NCBI RefSeq assembly: GCF_014203115.1
Contig: NZ_JACHIJ010000009.1
Span: forward strand, 1 to 64,000
Source: Afipia massiliensis
GTDB taxonomy: Bacteria > Pseudomonadota > Alphaproteobacteria > Rhizobiales > Xanthobacteraceae
Reading direction: 5' to 3'
DNA length: 64,000 bases
Position numbers and translations under genes: made by a program. Below the pieces are notes generated by a model that was given only the letters and a program-made list of their open reading frames with translations, was not told the origin of the DNA and ran no database searches. Of the stretch, positions 8,042-18,377 are shown piece by piece (the stretch's first letter is position 1; every line of letters begins with the position of its first letter).

Positions 8042-8800
8042 ATGCGTTGCGTTGGATGGGTGTACGCGTTTTGCGTCACCGCCGCCGCTCTGTTTTGCGG
8101 AGGCTCTCCAACTGTTGCCGATCCCCTGACCGATCCCTTGCCCTCGTCGAGCCAACTGAGCGGCGGCGCATATCCCGAAAAGTTTCTCTATTTCAGCGGC
8201 TTCGATCTCTGGCGCAGCGGTGGCTCGGTCTATGGCGGCGCTCAATGGGCGCCAAGCGGCCTGAACGAGGACGGTTTCACACTCAAGCTGCTACTGGCCG
8301 AAGGCACCTATCGTTATCTCGCCGGCAGCGCCAGCATCCGCGGCGCCGGCCTGCTCGCGTCGATCCTTCCCGGCTGGCGGATCAAGCGCGGCGACTTCGA
8401 AATCAAGTTCTTCGCCGGGCTCGACCTTCAGAACCACCGCCTGTCGCCGGACGACCCCGGCAACAGCCTGCGCGGCAATCATGTAGGCCTGCGTGTCGCG
8501 GCTGATCTGTGGTGGGAGCCGACCCAGACACTCATGCTTGCGTCGTCAATTTCGGGTTCGACCATCGGCAACAGCTTCGGCATCCGTGGAGCTGCGGGCT
8601 GGCGCGTCATGGACCGCTTCTGGGTCGGTCCGGAGATCGAGACATCGGGGGACGAAGTCTATCGCCAGTACCGGATCGGCGCTCATATGACTTCGCTGAA
8701 GTTTGCAGCGTTTGAATGGTCGCTCGGCGCAGGTTATGTTGAGGACAACAGCCATCGCTCCGGACTCTATGGGCGCATCAGTCTGCTCACGCGTCGATAG
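8042..8800 (+). CDS. BcsS-type cellulose-biosynthesis-associated outer membrane protein
   Basis: 252 residues with a Sec signal peptide (hydrophobic stretch to about residue 26, ending TVADPL). The mature part is rich in aromatic/glycine beta-strand patterns and ends with ...GLYGRISLLTRR, as in small beta-barrel proteins. The overall pattern, with YFSGFDLWRSG, GGAQWAP and the alternating strands, matches the CBP_BcsS family found mainly in Rhizobiales. No bcsA/B/Z/C genes are in the window, so the link to cellulose is by family name only. I have moderate confidence in the family and low confidence in the role. Confidence 0.6.
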   Translation: MRCVGWVYAFCVTAAALFCGGSPTVADPLTDPLPSSSQLSGGAYPEKFLYFSGFDLWRSGGSVYGGAQWAPSGLNEDGFTLKLLLAEGTYRYLAGSASIRGAGLLASILPGWRIKRGDFEIKFFAGLDLQNHRLSPDDPGNSLRGNHVGLRVAADLWWEPTQTLMLASSISGSTIGNSFGIRGAAGWRVMDRFWVGPEIETSGDEVYRQYRIGAHMTSLKFAAFEWSLGAGYVEDNSHRSGLYGRISLLTRR

Positions 8801-8848
8801 CAAGCCAGACTCCGGCAGTCTCTAAAGTCTAATACACAAAAGGTTGAA

Positions 8849-8870
8849 TGGCATGATTCACATCATGCCA
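8849..8870. promoter_or_regulatory. Perfect palindrome upstream of the MFS gene, candidate operator
   Basis: tggcatgat (8849-8857) and atcatgcca (8862-8870) are exact complements around a 4-nt centre, 35-56 nt before the MFS start codon. The position and length fit a dimeric repressor such as GntR/MarR type. It could instead be a weak terminator for the upstream BcsS gene because taaaa follows it, but the stem is A+T-rich for that. No regulator gene is adjacent. Confidence 0.4.
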
Positions 8871-8904
8871 TAAAAGCCTGCTCCCGACTTCGCTAGGATA
8901 CACA

Positions 8905-10185
8905 ATGATTTCCGCATGGGTTTCTGCGCGCCTCGCCGATCGAGACATTCACTACGGCTGGGTCATGGTGGCCGTGACGTTCTTCACCGCGCTTGTCAGT
9001 TCGGCTTCCGTCGGTGCACCGGGCGTCTTCATCCTGCCGCTGGAAAAAGAATTCGGCTGGAGCACCACGCAGATTTCGTCGGCACTGTCGATTCGCCTGC
9101 TGCTGTTCGGGCTGATGGCCCCTTTCGCCGCCGCGCTGATGGTGCGCTTTGGGCTGCGCAACGTCGTGATGTCGGCGCTGACGATCATCACGGTTGGTCT
9201 GCTGGCATCGCTGGCCATGACGCAGGCGTGGCATCTGATCGCGCTGTGGGGCTTCGTCGTCGGATTCGGCACCGGCATGACGGCGATGGTACTCGGCGCA
9301 ACGGTCGCGACGCGCTGGTTCGTCGCGCATCGAGGGCTGGTCGTCGGAATTCTGGCTGCCAGCGTCGCCACCGGCCAGCTCATCTTTCTTCCCGTCATGG
9401 CTTACCTGACCGAAGCGTTCGGATGGCGCGCCGCCATGGGCACCATGTGCGTGATGCTCGCCATCGCTGCCGTGGCAGTACTGCTGTTCATGAGCGACAG
9501 GCCGTCGGACCTCGGGCTGCGGCCGGTCGGCGATGACGGTACCGCCCCCGTTCCCGCGGCGCCCCCGGCGACGTCGATCGTCTCGGCGGCTTTTACGGCC
9601 TTGCGAGATGCATCGAAGACCCGTGTGTTCTGGATTCTGTTCGGCACCTTCTTCGTCTGCGGCGCGAGCACCAATGGGCTGGTCCAGACCCATTTCATTC
9701 CGATGTGTGCAGACTTCGGAATCTCCACGACTATGTCCGCAAGCCTGCTCGCCGCCATGGGCATCTTCGACTTTGTCGGAACCATCGCCTCCGGTTGGCT
9801 GTCTGACCGTTACAACAATCGCTGGCTGCTGTTCTGGTACTATGGTCTGCGCGGCCTTTCGCTGGTGTTCCTGCCGTTTACTGATTTCTCGTTCTACGGA
9901 TTGTCGTTGTTCGCAGTATTCTACGGTCTGGACTGGATCGCTACCGTCCCGCCCACCGTCAAACTAACGGCCAAGCATTTCGGACCGGAGCGCGCAGCGA
10001 TGGTGTTCGGCTGGATTTTCGTCGGCCATCAGCTCGGGTCGGCAACCGCCGCATTCGGCGCCGGTCTGACGCGAACGCTGTACGAAAGCTATCTGCCGGC
10101 GTTCTTCGTGGCAGGCATCCTCTGCCTGATCGCAGCGGCGGTGATGATGCTGCTCCGGACCGGTCCGAAAGCCGCAACGGCGTGA
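8905..10185 (+). CDS. MFS transporter, monocarboxylate/oxalate-formate-like
   Basis: 426 residues, 12 predicted membrane helices. The N-terminal HYGWVMVAVTFFTA followed by GVFILPLEKEFGWS is characteristic of the monocarboxylate (MCT/OxlT-like) branch of the major facilitator superfamily. A central cytoplasmic loop (about residues 205-225) separates the two halves. It probably moves a small organic acid across the inner membrane; the substrate is not deducible. Transcription is likely controlled at the 8849-8870 palindrome. The gene ends 5 nt from the convergent cyclase gene, so no terminator space separates them. Confidence 0.78.
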   Translation: MISAWVSARLADRDIHYGWVMVAVTFFTALVSSASVGAPGVFILPLEKEFGWSTTQISSALSIRLLLFGLMAPFAAALMVRFGLRNVVMSALTIITVGLLASLAMTQAWHLIALWGFVVGFGTGMTAMVLGATVATRWFVAHRGLVVGILAASVATGQLIFLPVMAYLTEAFGWRAAMGTMCVMLAIAAVAVLLFMSDRPSDLGLRPVGDDGTAPVPAAPPATSIVSAAFTALRDASKTRVFWILFGTFFVCGASTNGLVQTHFIPMCADFGISTTMSASLLAAMGIFDFVGTIASGWLSDRYNNRWLLFWYYGLRGLSLVFLPFTDFSFYGLSLFAVFYGLDWIATVPPTVKLTAKHFGPERAAMVFGWIFVGHQLGSATAAFGAGLTRTLYESYLPAFFVAGILCLIAAAVMMLLRTGPKAATA

Positions 10186-10190
10186 AACGG

Positions 10191-11516
10191 TCAGCCGAGG
10201 CGCCAGACCGCCATCGGCTGTTCGTAACCTTTGACCGCGACCTCGCCGAGCGACACGGCGTCGGCGCATGCTTCGCCAAGAGTATCGCGGACGACCGCCG
10301 AGATTAGCAGTTGCGAATTGAACTCCTTGTTGAGGGACTCAAGCCGCGACGCAAAGTTCACGGTGTCGCCGATGACGGTATATTCCTTGCGCCGCGTTGA
10401 GCCGACATTGCCGGCAACCACATCGCCGAAGTGAACCCCGATCCCGATGCGAAGCGGCCAACTGCTGGCTTCGTTGTTGCGTGTCATGGCCACAAGCATT
10501 TCGCGCCCGGCAGCGACCGCATGTTGCGTGGCATCCGACGCCTCGAAGGGGGCTCCGAACAGCGCAAGAAACCCATCGCCCATGAACTTGTTCACAATGC
10601 CGCCGTGGCGATCGACAATCTCCACCAGCACAGCGAACGCTTCGTCCAGCCGATCGACAACCTCCTGCGGGCTGCGCGATCGCGCCGCCGCTGTGAAGCT
10701 GCGAAAATCCACGAACATGACCGCGACGCGGCGGATGTCACTCGTCGTGCTCGTTCCCTCGGCCAGCAACCGCTCGACAACCTGCGGCGAAACGTGTTGA
10801 CCGAACAGGTTGGTCACCCGGTCGCGCGCGGTCGCTGCGACGATGCTTTTCTCGAATTGACGCCGCAACAGGACGCCGACAGCGCCTGCAAGCACGCCGC
10901 ATATGAAGACGATCAGACTCCGTATGACATGATAATCCACATCGGGCGCTGCATCCGGATGATAGAACAGCGCCATACCCAGCAACTGGACGGCGGCCAC
11001 GAACCCGGTGAAGGTGGATAGCCAGAAATCGAGCCGAAGTGTCGAGAGAATAATGAATATGAAGTAGCTCAACGGCACGATGTAACCAAGCGCCTGAACC
11101 GATCCCATATTGTCGATGTGAAGCGCCAATGCGATCGTTGGCGTGCTCGTCTCGATAAAGGCGCTGAGGTATCGTCGGAAAATCGGCAGATCGCGATCGA
11201 GCTTCAGCTGCCGATTGACCATGGCATGGACAACCAACTCGAACAGGATAAACGGCACCAGAGTAATATAGAGATAGGCCGGCTTGAATTTTCCGTGCCA
11301 TAGCTCGTTCAACTGCTCGGGTGCGAGAAAATAGAAGGTCCAGAGCACCAAGGTGAGGACGGATGTCGTCACGATCAGCGCCTTGATACGCACCAGCTCG
11401 GTCTTCAGGATCTCCCGCGTCAGCACACGCTGGAAATCATCCGAAACCTCCGCACTATCGGCCTTCCCTCCCCAAATCTTCAGCCAACGCATGCCTCGCC
11501 TCACAGTATCTGCCAT
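10191..11516 (-). CDS. Membrane-bound class III adenylate/guanylate cyclase
   Basis: 441 residues. The N-terminal half has five or six hydrophobic segments (about residues 35-215). The catalytic domain (about 245-441) keeps the two metal-binding Asp (MFVDFRSF and FMGDGFLALFGAP), the base-selecting Lys (VNKFMGDG) and Asp (YTVIGDTVNFASRLE) and the transition-state Asn/Arg in the same motif, so it should be active and is more like an adenylate than a guanylate cyclase. It would make cAMP in response to a membrane signal. The start is uncertain: ATG 11516 is used; GTG 11525 and ATG 11492, the latter with a GAGG ribosome site, are alternatives. Confidence 0.82.
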   Translation of the reverse strand: MADTVRRGMRWLKIWGGKADSAEVSDDFQRVLTREILKTELVRIKALIVTTSVLTLVLWTFYFLAPEQLNELWHGKFKPAYLYITLVPFILFELVVHAMVNRQLKLDRDLPIFRRYLSAFIETSTPTIALALHIDNMGSVQALGYIVPLSYFIFIILSTLRLDFWLSTFTGFVAAVQLLGMALFYHPDAAPDVDYHVIRSLIVFICGVLAGAVGVLLRRQFEKSIVAATARDRVTNLFGQHVSPQVVERLLAEGTSTTSDIRRVAVMFVDFRSFTAAARSRSPQEVVDRLDEAFAVLVEIVDRHGGIVNKFMGDGFLALFGAPFEASDATQHAVAAGREMLVAMTRNNEASSWPLRIGIGVHFGDVVAGNVGSTRRKEYTVIGDTVNFASRLESLNKEFNSQLLISAVVRDTLGEACADAVSLGEVAVKGYEQPMAVWRLG

Positions 11517-11549
11517 TCCGCGCACAGGACAACGAATTGCAGGTCGCCC

Positions 11550-12698
11550 TCAATCCAGCGTTCGCCTGAATCGCGTCACTGCGATGGTCATGGCAACCAA
11601 CACCAGCACGCACAGCGCAATCGCATCGTATTGGAGATTCTCCAGCGACGCACCTTTGAGCATGATCGCGCGCACTATGCGGATATAGTGGGTGAGTGGC
11701 AGCGCTTCGCCGATCCACTGCGCCCACACCGGCATGCCCGCAAACGGGAACATGAAGCCGGACAGAAGAATGTTCGGCAGAAAGAACATCATCGACATCT
11801 GCATGGCCTGAAGCTGATTCTGCGCGATGGTCGAGAACGTGTAACCGATCGACAGATTGGCCGCGATAAACAGAGTCGACAGTACCGCCAGCATGGTCAG
11901 GCTGCCGAGGATCGGCACCTGAAACAGGAAATAGCCGATACCGATGATGATCGTCGCTTGCAGAAAGCCGACCAGCACGTAGGGAATGATCTTGCCGAGC
12001 ATCACCTCCACCGGGGTGATCGGCATGGCGAGCAGATTTTCCATCGTGCCGCGCTCGATCTCGCGGGTGACGGACAGCGCGGTGAAGATCAGCATGGTCA
12101 TGGTCAGGATCGTGCCGACCAGCCCCGGCACGATGTTGAGCCGCGATTCCGCCGCCGGATTGTAGCGGGCATGGGCGCGGATCTCGAACGGCATCTCCGG
12201 TGGATCGCCCACCTGCAGATCGTGCTTGAGCGCCGATTGCACCACTTGCCCCAACGCACCGAGCGCCGAGCCCGATGCCACCGGATCGGTCGCATCCGCC
12301 GCCACCAACAGCGCCGGCTTGTCGCCGCGGCGCACCCCGCGCTCGAAGCCGCGCGGGATTTCGACGCCGAACAACACCTTGCCGGATTCCAGCAGGCTGT
12401 CGAATTCGGCAACGGTATGAACCTCGCGGGTAAAGCGGAAATACGCGGTATTCTGAAGCGCCTTGAGGATCGAGCGTCCGAGATCGCTATCCTCCTGCAA
12501 CAGGACAGCCGTCGGCAGATAGCGCGGCGTGGTGTTGATGGCATAGCCGAACAGCAGGAGTTGCATGATCGGCAGCATCACGATCATCGCGAACGAAACG
12601 CGGTCGCGACGCAGCTGAAGGAACTCCTTCACCAACATGGCATAGGTGCGCTGCCAGAAGCCGCGTGCGCCGCCATTGTTTGTTTCGGTTGCGCTCAC
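11550..12698 (-). CDS. ABC-2 type transporter permease (YbhR/YhhJ-like)
   Basis: 382 residues. One N-terminal membrane helix (SFAMIVMLPIMQLLLFGYAI) is followed by a large periplasmic domain, then five helices in the C-terminal half with the ABC-2 signature region REIERGTMENLLAMPITPVEVMLGKIIPY. Such permeases pair with an ATPase and a HlyD-like periplasmic adaptor to export drugs or lipids. It overlaps the ATPase gene by 4 nt (ATGA) and is last in the tetR-hlyD-ATPase-permease operon. YbhGFSR-type systems have two permeases; only one is present here, so it would work as a homodimer or use a partner encoded elsewhere. Confidence 0.85.
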   Translation of the reverse strand: MSATETNNGGARGFWQRTYAMLVKEFLQLRRDRVSFAMIVMLPIMQLLLFGYAINTTPRYLPTAVLLQEDSDLGRSILKALQNTAYFRFTREVHTVAEFDSLLESGKVLFGVEIPRGFERGVRRGDKPALLVAADATDPVASGSALGALGQVVQSALKHDLQVGDPPEMPFEIRAHARYNPAAESRLNIVPGLVGTILTMTMLIFTALSVTREIERGTMENLLAMPITPVEVMLGKIIPYVLVGFLQATIIIGIGYFLFQVPILGSLTMLAVLSTLFIAANLSIGYTFSTIAQNQLQAMQMSMMFFLPNILLSGFMFPFAGMPVWAQWIGEALPLTHYIRIVRAIMLKGASLENLQYDAIALCVLVLVAMTIAVTRFRRTLD

Positions 12699-13636
12699 TG
12701 GAAGTTATCCTTCGCGCGGCCCATCAGTTCGATGAAGACATCTTCAAGCGACGGTTCGGACTTCTGCCATAGAGTGTCGCCGCTGGATTTGTACGGCGCG
12801 ACCGCGTCTTCGAGCGCGGCAGCGTCGCGCCCGGAAACATGCAGGCTGGTGCCGAACGGCGCGACCATATCGATGCCGGGCCTATCGGTCAGATCGGCTG
12901 TGAGCTTGTTCAAGCCCTCGCCCGTCACGGTGTAGGTCGTCAACGCCGAGTTGGCGATGACCTCCTCGACGGTGCCGTGCACCAGCAGATTGCCGTAGGC
13001 GATATACGCGATCTCATGACAGCGCTCCGCTTCGTCCATGTAGTGGGTCGAAACGAGCACGGTCAGCCCCTCCGCGGCGAGTGCATGGATCTCGTTCCAG
13101 AACTCACGCCGCGCCTTCGGATCGACGCCCGCAGTCGGCTCGTCAAGCAACAGCAGTTGCGGACTCGGCAACGTGCAGGCGCCTAGCGCGAGCCGTTGCT
13201 TCCAGCCGCCGGACAGTTCACCGGCAAGCTGCTCCTCACGCCCCGACAACCCGATGCGCTTGATCATTTCGCGCGCGGCCCCGCGCGGATCGGAAACGCC
13301 GTAAAGCCGCGCGACGAATTCCAGGTTCTCGCGCACCGAGAGATCCTGATACAGACTGAAGCGCTGGGTCATGTAGCCCACATGCCGCTTGATCTTGTCA
13401 GCCTCACGCCGGATATCGTAGCCAAGGCACGTCCCCTCGCCGCTGTCCGGCGTCAGCAGGCCGCACAGCATGCGAATGGTCGTGGTCTTGCCGGAGCCGT
13501 TGGGTCCGAGGAATCCGTAGATCGAGCCACGCTTCACCTGCATCGACAGGTCATGCACCACCTCGCGGCCATTGAACGACTTCGACAGGCCGTTGACCTC
13601 GATCGCGATGTCTGACTGTGCGATGTCGCGGCTCAC
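12695..13636 (-). CDS. ABC transporter ATP-binding protein of the exporter
   Basis: 313 residues with a full nucleotide-binding domain: Walker A GPNGSGKT near residue 42, Q-loop in YMTQRFSLY, signature LSGGWKQRLALG, Walker B LLLLDEPTAGVDP and the H-loop LVSTHYMDEAE. The C-terminal 80 residues are the extra domain common in drug/Nod-factor-type ABC-2 ATPases. A single domain is present, whereas some YbhF-like ATPases are duplicated. It overlaps both neighbours by 4 nt, indicating coupled translation with the HlyD lipoprotein and the permease. Confidence 0.88.
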   Translation of the reverse strand: MSRDIAQSDIAIEVNGLSKSFNGREVVHDLSMQVKRGSIYGFLGPNGSGKTTTIRMLCGLLTPDSGEGTCLGYDIRREADKIKRHVGYMTQRFSLYQDLSVRENLEFVARLYGVSDPRGAAREMIKRIGLSGREEQLAGELSGGWKQRLALGACTLPSPQLLLLDEPTAGVDPKARREFWNEIHALAAEGLTVLVSTHYMDEAERCHEIAYIAYGNLLVHGTVEEVIANSALTTYTVTGEGLNKLTADLTDRPGIDMVAPFGTSLHVSGRDAAALEDAVAPYKSSGDTLWQKSEPSLEDVFIELMGRAKDNFQ

Positions 13637-14406
13637 GGCGTCTTGCCATTGGTGAAGATGCTGACCGGCTGGCCGACACGCAGGCTGTCCGGCTTGTTCG
13701 GCCGCGCCTGGATCAGATAGACCAGCTTCGATCGTTCATCGAGGCTGTAGATCACCGGCGGCGTGTACTCCGCCGTGGTGGCGATGAAGTAGACTTTCGC
13801 GGTCAGACCGATGGGACAGCCGTCGCACGTCACCCGCACCTCGTCGCCGACCTTGATCTTTGGCAATTCAGGCTCCGGCACGAAAAAGCGCATCTTCATG
13901 TTGCCGGGCGGCAGGATCGAAATCACAGGACGCTGCGCCGCAACGGTTTCGCCTTCGCGGAAGTAGATCTGCTGAATGGTGCCGGCGATGGGGGCCTTCA
14001 TCCGCCTGCGTTCCAGTTTGGTCTGCGATGTGTTCACGCGCGCTTCGGCGACACGAAGATTCGCCAGCGCCGAATCGAAATTTGCCTGCGTGCCGGAGCC
14101 GGTCTTGCTCAGGGCTGCCGCACGGTCATAGGCCTGCTTCGCGTTGGCGAGCGTCGCATTGCTCTGGTTCAGATCGGCCTGCTGGAGATCATCATCCACC
14201 GCATAAAGCGGCGCGCCGGGCTCGACATGATCGCCCTCGCGGACGTTGAGCTTGACGACGCGCCCCTGCTCATCCGGACTTACGAAAATCATGTCGGCCT
14301 CGATCCATCCCTGATAGCCGGGATTTTTGGAATCCCAGCATCCGGCGAGCGATCCAGCGACGAGCAACAGCGCGACTGTCCGCGCAACACTTCGCGACGC
14401 AATCAT
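13633..14406 (-). CDS. HlyD-family periplasmic adaptor lipoprotein
   Basis: 257 residues. The signal peptide ends in the lipobox LAGC (Cys at about residue 22), so the protein should be lipid-anchored in the periplasm. The biotinyl-lipoyl half-motif EQGRVVKLNVREGDHVEPG is followed by an alpha-hairpin with coiled-coil pattern (about residues 70-115), then the returning lipoyl segment APIAGTIQQIYFREGE and a beta-barrel. This is the membrane-fusion protein of an ABC exporter. It overlaps tetR upstream and the ATPase downstream by 4 nt each. Confidence 0.87.
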   Translation of the reverse strand: MIASRSVARTVALLLVAGSLAGCWDSKNPGYQGWIEADMIFVSPDEQGRVVKLNVREGDHVEPGAPLYAVDDDLQQADLNQSNATLANAKQAYDRAAALSKTGSGTQANFDSALANLRVAEARVNTSQTKLERRRMKAPIAGTIQQIYFREGETVAAQRPVISILPPGNMKMRFFVPEPELPKIKVGDEVRVTCDGCPIGLTAKVYFIATTAEYTPPVIYSLDERSKLVYLIQARPNKPDSLRVGQPVSIFTNGKTP

Positions 14407-15113
14407 GCCGCTCTCCCTTCATCAAAAATCAGATCGAGATGAACCCGCAGCATCGCGGCGACATCGAGCGGCGCGTGCTTGCCGAACAGGCCTTGCCAGA
14501 TCACGGTAACAATCATCGGTCCGACCAGAAGCTGCGGAAAGTTCGCCAATCCCAGATTGCGGATTTCGCCGCGCGCGATGCCGTATTCGATCAGCTTGCG
14601 CATTCCGGCGATGCCGTGCGCCACCACCTCGCGGTAATAGAATTCGGCAAGCTGCGGAAAGCGCGTGCCTTCGGAAATAATCATCCGCACAATGTCGGCG
14701 CGTTTTGTACCAATGACTTCGCGGGCGAACGTCTCGGCCAACGCTTCCATCGCGGCGCGTGCCGATCCCCCTCCCACGCCGATTGGAGGATTTGCGATCC
14801 GCACGATCAGCGGGCCGAGCGCGGTGCGCACCAGTTCCTGAAACAGCGCTTCCTTGTCCTTGAAGTGCAGATAGATCGTACCCTTGGCGACGCCAGCGCG
14901 TTTGGCCACGTCATCGAGGCGGGTCGCGGCAAAGCCTTTCGCCGTGAACTCATCGAGACCCGCGGCGACAATCGCCGCGCGGCGCTCCGTCGCGCCGACG
15001 GCGCGCTTCGATGGACGCGGGTGCGCGGCACGGTCGGCAGGCGCACGCGCTTTGGTACTGCGCGCGGGCTTGTCTTTGACGGGACGGGTGTCGATCAACG
15101 GGAGTTTTGCCAT
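14403..15113 (-). CDS. TetR-family transcriptional regulator of the exporter operon
   Basis: 236 residues. A basic, Pro/Ala-rich tail of about 40 residues precedes the TetR DNA-binding domain (ERRAAIVAAGLDEFTAKGFAA ... RLDDVAKRAGVAKGTIYLHF). The C-terminal ligand domain resembles those of AcrR-like regulators of efflux pumps. It is the first gene of the operon, so it should repress itself and the pump. The ATG at 15113 lies only 2 nt from the operator palindrome and has no visible ribosome binding site, so either the message is leaderless or translation begins at an internal codon within the tail. Confidence 0.85.
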   Translation of the reverse strand: MAKLPLIDTRPVKDKPARSTKARAPADRAAHPRPSKRAVGATERRAAIVAAGLDEFTAKGFAATRLDDVAKRAGVAKGTIYLHFKDKEALFQELVRTALGPLIVRIANPPIGVGGGSARAAMEALAETFAREVIGTKRADIVRMIISEGTRFPQLAEFYYREVVAHGIAGMRKLIEYGIARGEIRNLGLANFPQLLVGPMIVTVIWQGLFGKHAPLDVAAMLRVHLDLIFDEGRAA

Positions 15114-15115
15114 AC

Positions 15116-15149
15116 ATTGAATATGACTGACTGGTCAGTCATATTCAAT
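15116..15149. promoter_or_regulatory. TetR operator: 16-bp perfect inverted repeat
   Basis: attgaatatgactgac (15116-15131) and its exact complement (15134-15149) flank a 2-nt centre, giving the core tgactgac-tg-gtcagtca. This A+T-rich 34-bp palindrome directly precedes the tetR start codon and must overlap the promoter or transcription start. Such long perfect palindromes are typical TetR-family operators, so autorepression of the tetR-hlyD-ABC operon is the likely logic. The remaining sequence to 15249 shows nothing else. Confidence 0.8.
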
Positions 15150-15249
15150 GACAAAAATTGACTCACCTTAAGACACTGATTTCTTGAGATTATTTAGAAA
15201 TACCCCGAGGTGACTTCACCGCCACGATGCCCATAGCAGTACCGGACGG

Positions 15250-15639
15250 TCAGCCCTTGGCGTCGCAGGCCCAGGCGCGGATGACGCATTCCTTGCCGCC
15301 GAAGGCGTAGCACTTCTTCATCGCTTCATTGAGCGCGCTCGAAATGCGCGGTGCGACGGCATAGCCGTGAGGGCCGCAAGGCTTGGTCATGTCGAGAGAC
15401 AGCGCGGCACACGCACGTTTCATGGTCACGGCAGTGCAATCGCCCTTGCATTGCTTGAGAGCAGCCGCGCGTGCAGCCTGCTCGGCCGGATAGTCGAATG
15501 CCTGGCCATAAGCGCCGCACTTGCCAATCGCCAGCGCGCCGGCTGCGGAAGCCGGTGTAACGGCGAGATGGGCGGCAAAAGCTGAAACCAAAGCAACAAT
15601 AAAAAGCGCGCGAACATGCGCGACGGTACGGTCGAACAA
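15250..15639 (-). CDS. Secreted DUF4189-like small cysteine-rich protein
   Basis: 129 residues with a signal peptide ending around TPASAAG. The mature part holds GKCGAYGQAFDYP, the repeated Ala/Cys pattern KQCKGDCTAV and CAALSLD, and CGPHGYAVAPR, with eight cysteines that could form disulfides in the periplasm. The pattern fits DUF4189 proteins, which are common in Rhizobiales and of unknown role. The gene stands alone between tetR and the cox cluster. Confidence 0.6.
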   Translation of the reverse strand: MFDRTVAHVRALFIVALVSAFAAHLAVTPASAAGALAIGKCGAYGQAFDYPAEQAARAAALKQCKGDCTAVTMKRACAALSLDMTKPCGPHGYAVAPRISSALNEAMKKCYAFGGKECVIRAWACDAKG

Positions 15640-15728
15640 AATCCCCTCCCCCGAGGCCTAACGGAGTCACTCTACGCAGGAGGGCGTTTCAACTTGGTGA
15701 ACGAAACGGAAAGGGCGTCGGCTGATCT

Positions 15729-17329
<1,601 letters not shown>

Positions 17330-17333
<4 letters not shown>

Positions 17334-18040
17334 GCCGCTGACTTCGTCTTGAGTGGCGCATCGGCGGGAAGCCGCAACCGCGCGGTGATCTCTGCCATGA
17401 TGGCCACCGCGATCTCCGACGGCGACACCGCGCCGATGTTGAGACCGATGGGCGCGTGGATGCGCGCCAGCGCGGCGTCGCTCGCGCCGTGCTCTTTCAG
17501 CCGATCCACGCGCTTGGCATGGGTCTTCCGTGAGCCGAGCGCGCCGATGTAGAAGCAATCTCGCTCGAGCGCATGCAGCAATGCCGGATCGTCGATCTTG
17601 GGATCGTGAGTCAGCGCGACAAACGCCGTGTAGCGGTCAATGTTAAGCGGCGGCAACGCGACATCGGGCCAGTCGGCGAACAGCGGCACATCCGGAAAAC
17701 GCTCCGGTGACGCGAAGGCCGTGCGCGGATCCACCACATACACATCGTAATCCAGTGATTGCGCCAGCGGCGCCAGCGCCTGACTGATGTGGACCGCGCC
17801 GATGATGACCAGGCGCGCGGTCGGGGCATAGACATTGAGAAACAACTTCTTGCCGTCGCTCTCGATCATGCCGCTCTTGCCCATACGCAAGTGCCTGTCG
17901 AGCTCTTCATGCAGCGGATCGGACGCGGCGTCCGCGGCCTTGATCAATCGCTGATCACCAGTGACAACATCGGTCACAACGACCACCGCCCGGCGCGCGG
18001 CGCGCTCGGCGTTCAGTTCGGCCAGCGTATTCTGTTTCAA
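17330..18040 (-). CDS. XdhC-family maturation protein (C-terminal Rossmann type)
   Basis: 236 residues starting at a TTG that overlaps the upstream stop codon (TTGA), the same coupling as ATGA. Contains ARLVIIGAVHISQALAPLA, the NAD-binding-like fold, and FYIGALGSRKTHAKR, both XdhC signatures, plus PIGLNIGAVSPSEIAVAIMAE near the end. XdhC proteins hold the molybdenum cofactor, assist its sulfuration and insert it into the apoenzyme large subunit. The full-length fold is split into this and the smaller preceding protein. Confidence 0.82.
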
Positions 18041-18366
18041 GAGTTGCCCACCTTCTCGACAAACACGCGAATGGTGCCGCCGCATGACAGCCCGACGTTC
18101 CAGGCGGTTTCATCGGCCACACCGAATTCCAGCATCTTCGGCTTGCCACTGGCGATCACATCGAGCGCCTCGGTGACCACCGCGCCCTCGACGCACCCGC
18201 CAGACACGGAGCCGAGAAACGTCCCGTCATCGCTGATGACAAGGCACGATCCCGCCGGGCGCGGCGCCGAGCCCCAGGTCTCGACCACGGTGGCGAGAGC
18301 GACACCGTGTCCGGACTTCGTCCAGGTCTCGGCGGCTTTCAGGATGTCCTCATCACGGTTGAGCAT
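18037..18366 (-). CDS. XdhC/CoxI N-terminal-type small protein (CoxF-like)
   Basis: 109 residues corresponding to the XdhC_CoxI domain alone: ALATVVETWGSAPRPAG, SDDGTFLGSVSGGCVEGAVV and a C-terminal GLSCGGTIRVFVE, with the conserved Cys residues of the family. Ends inside the TTGA overlap with the larger XdhC gene. Together the two products match the N- and C-terminal halves of XdhC and probably form one cofactor-insertion complex. The spacing to coxE is 11 nt. Confidence 0.8.
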   Translation of the reverse strand: MLNRDEDILKAAETWTKSGHGVALATVVETWGSAPRPAGSCLVISDDGTFLGSVSGGCVEGAVVTEALDVIASGKPKMLEFGVADETAWNVGLSCGGTIRVFVEKVGNS

Positions 18367-18377
18367 GGTGTGTGTCC

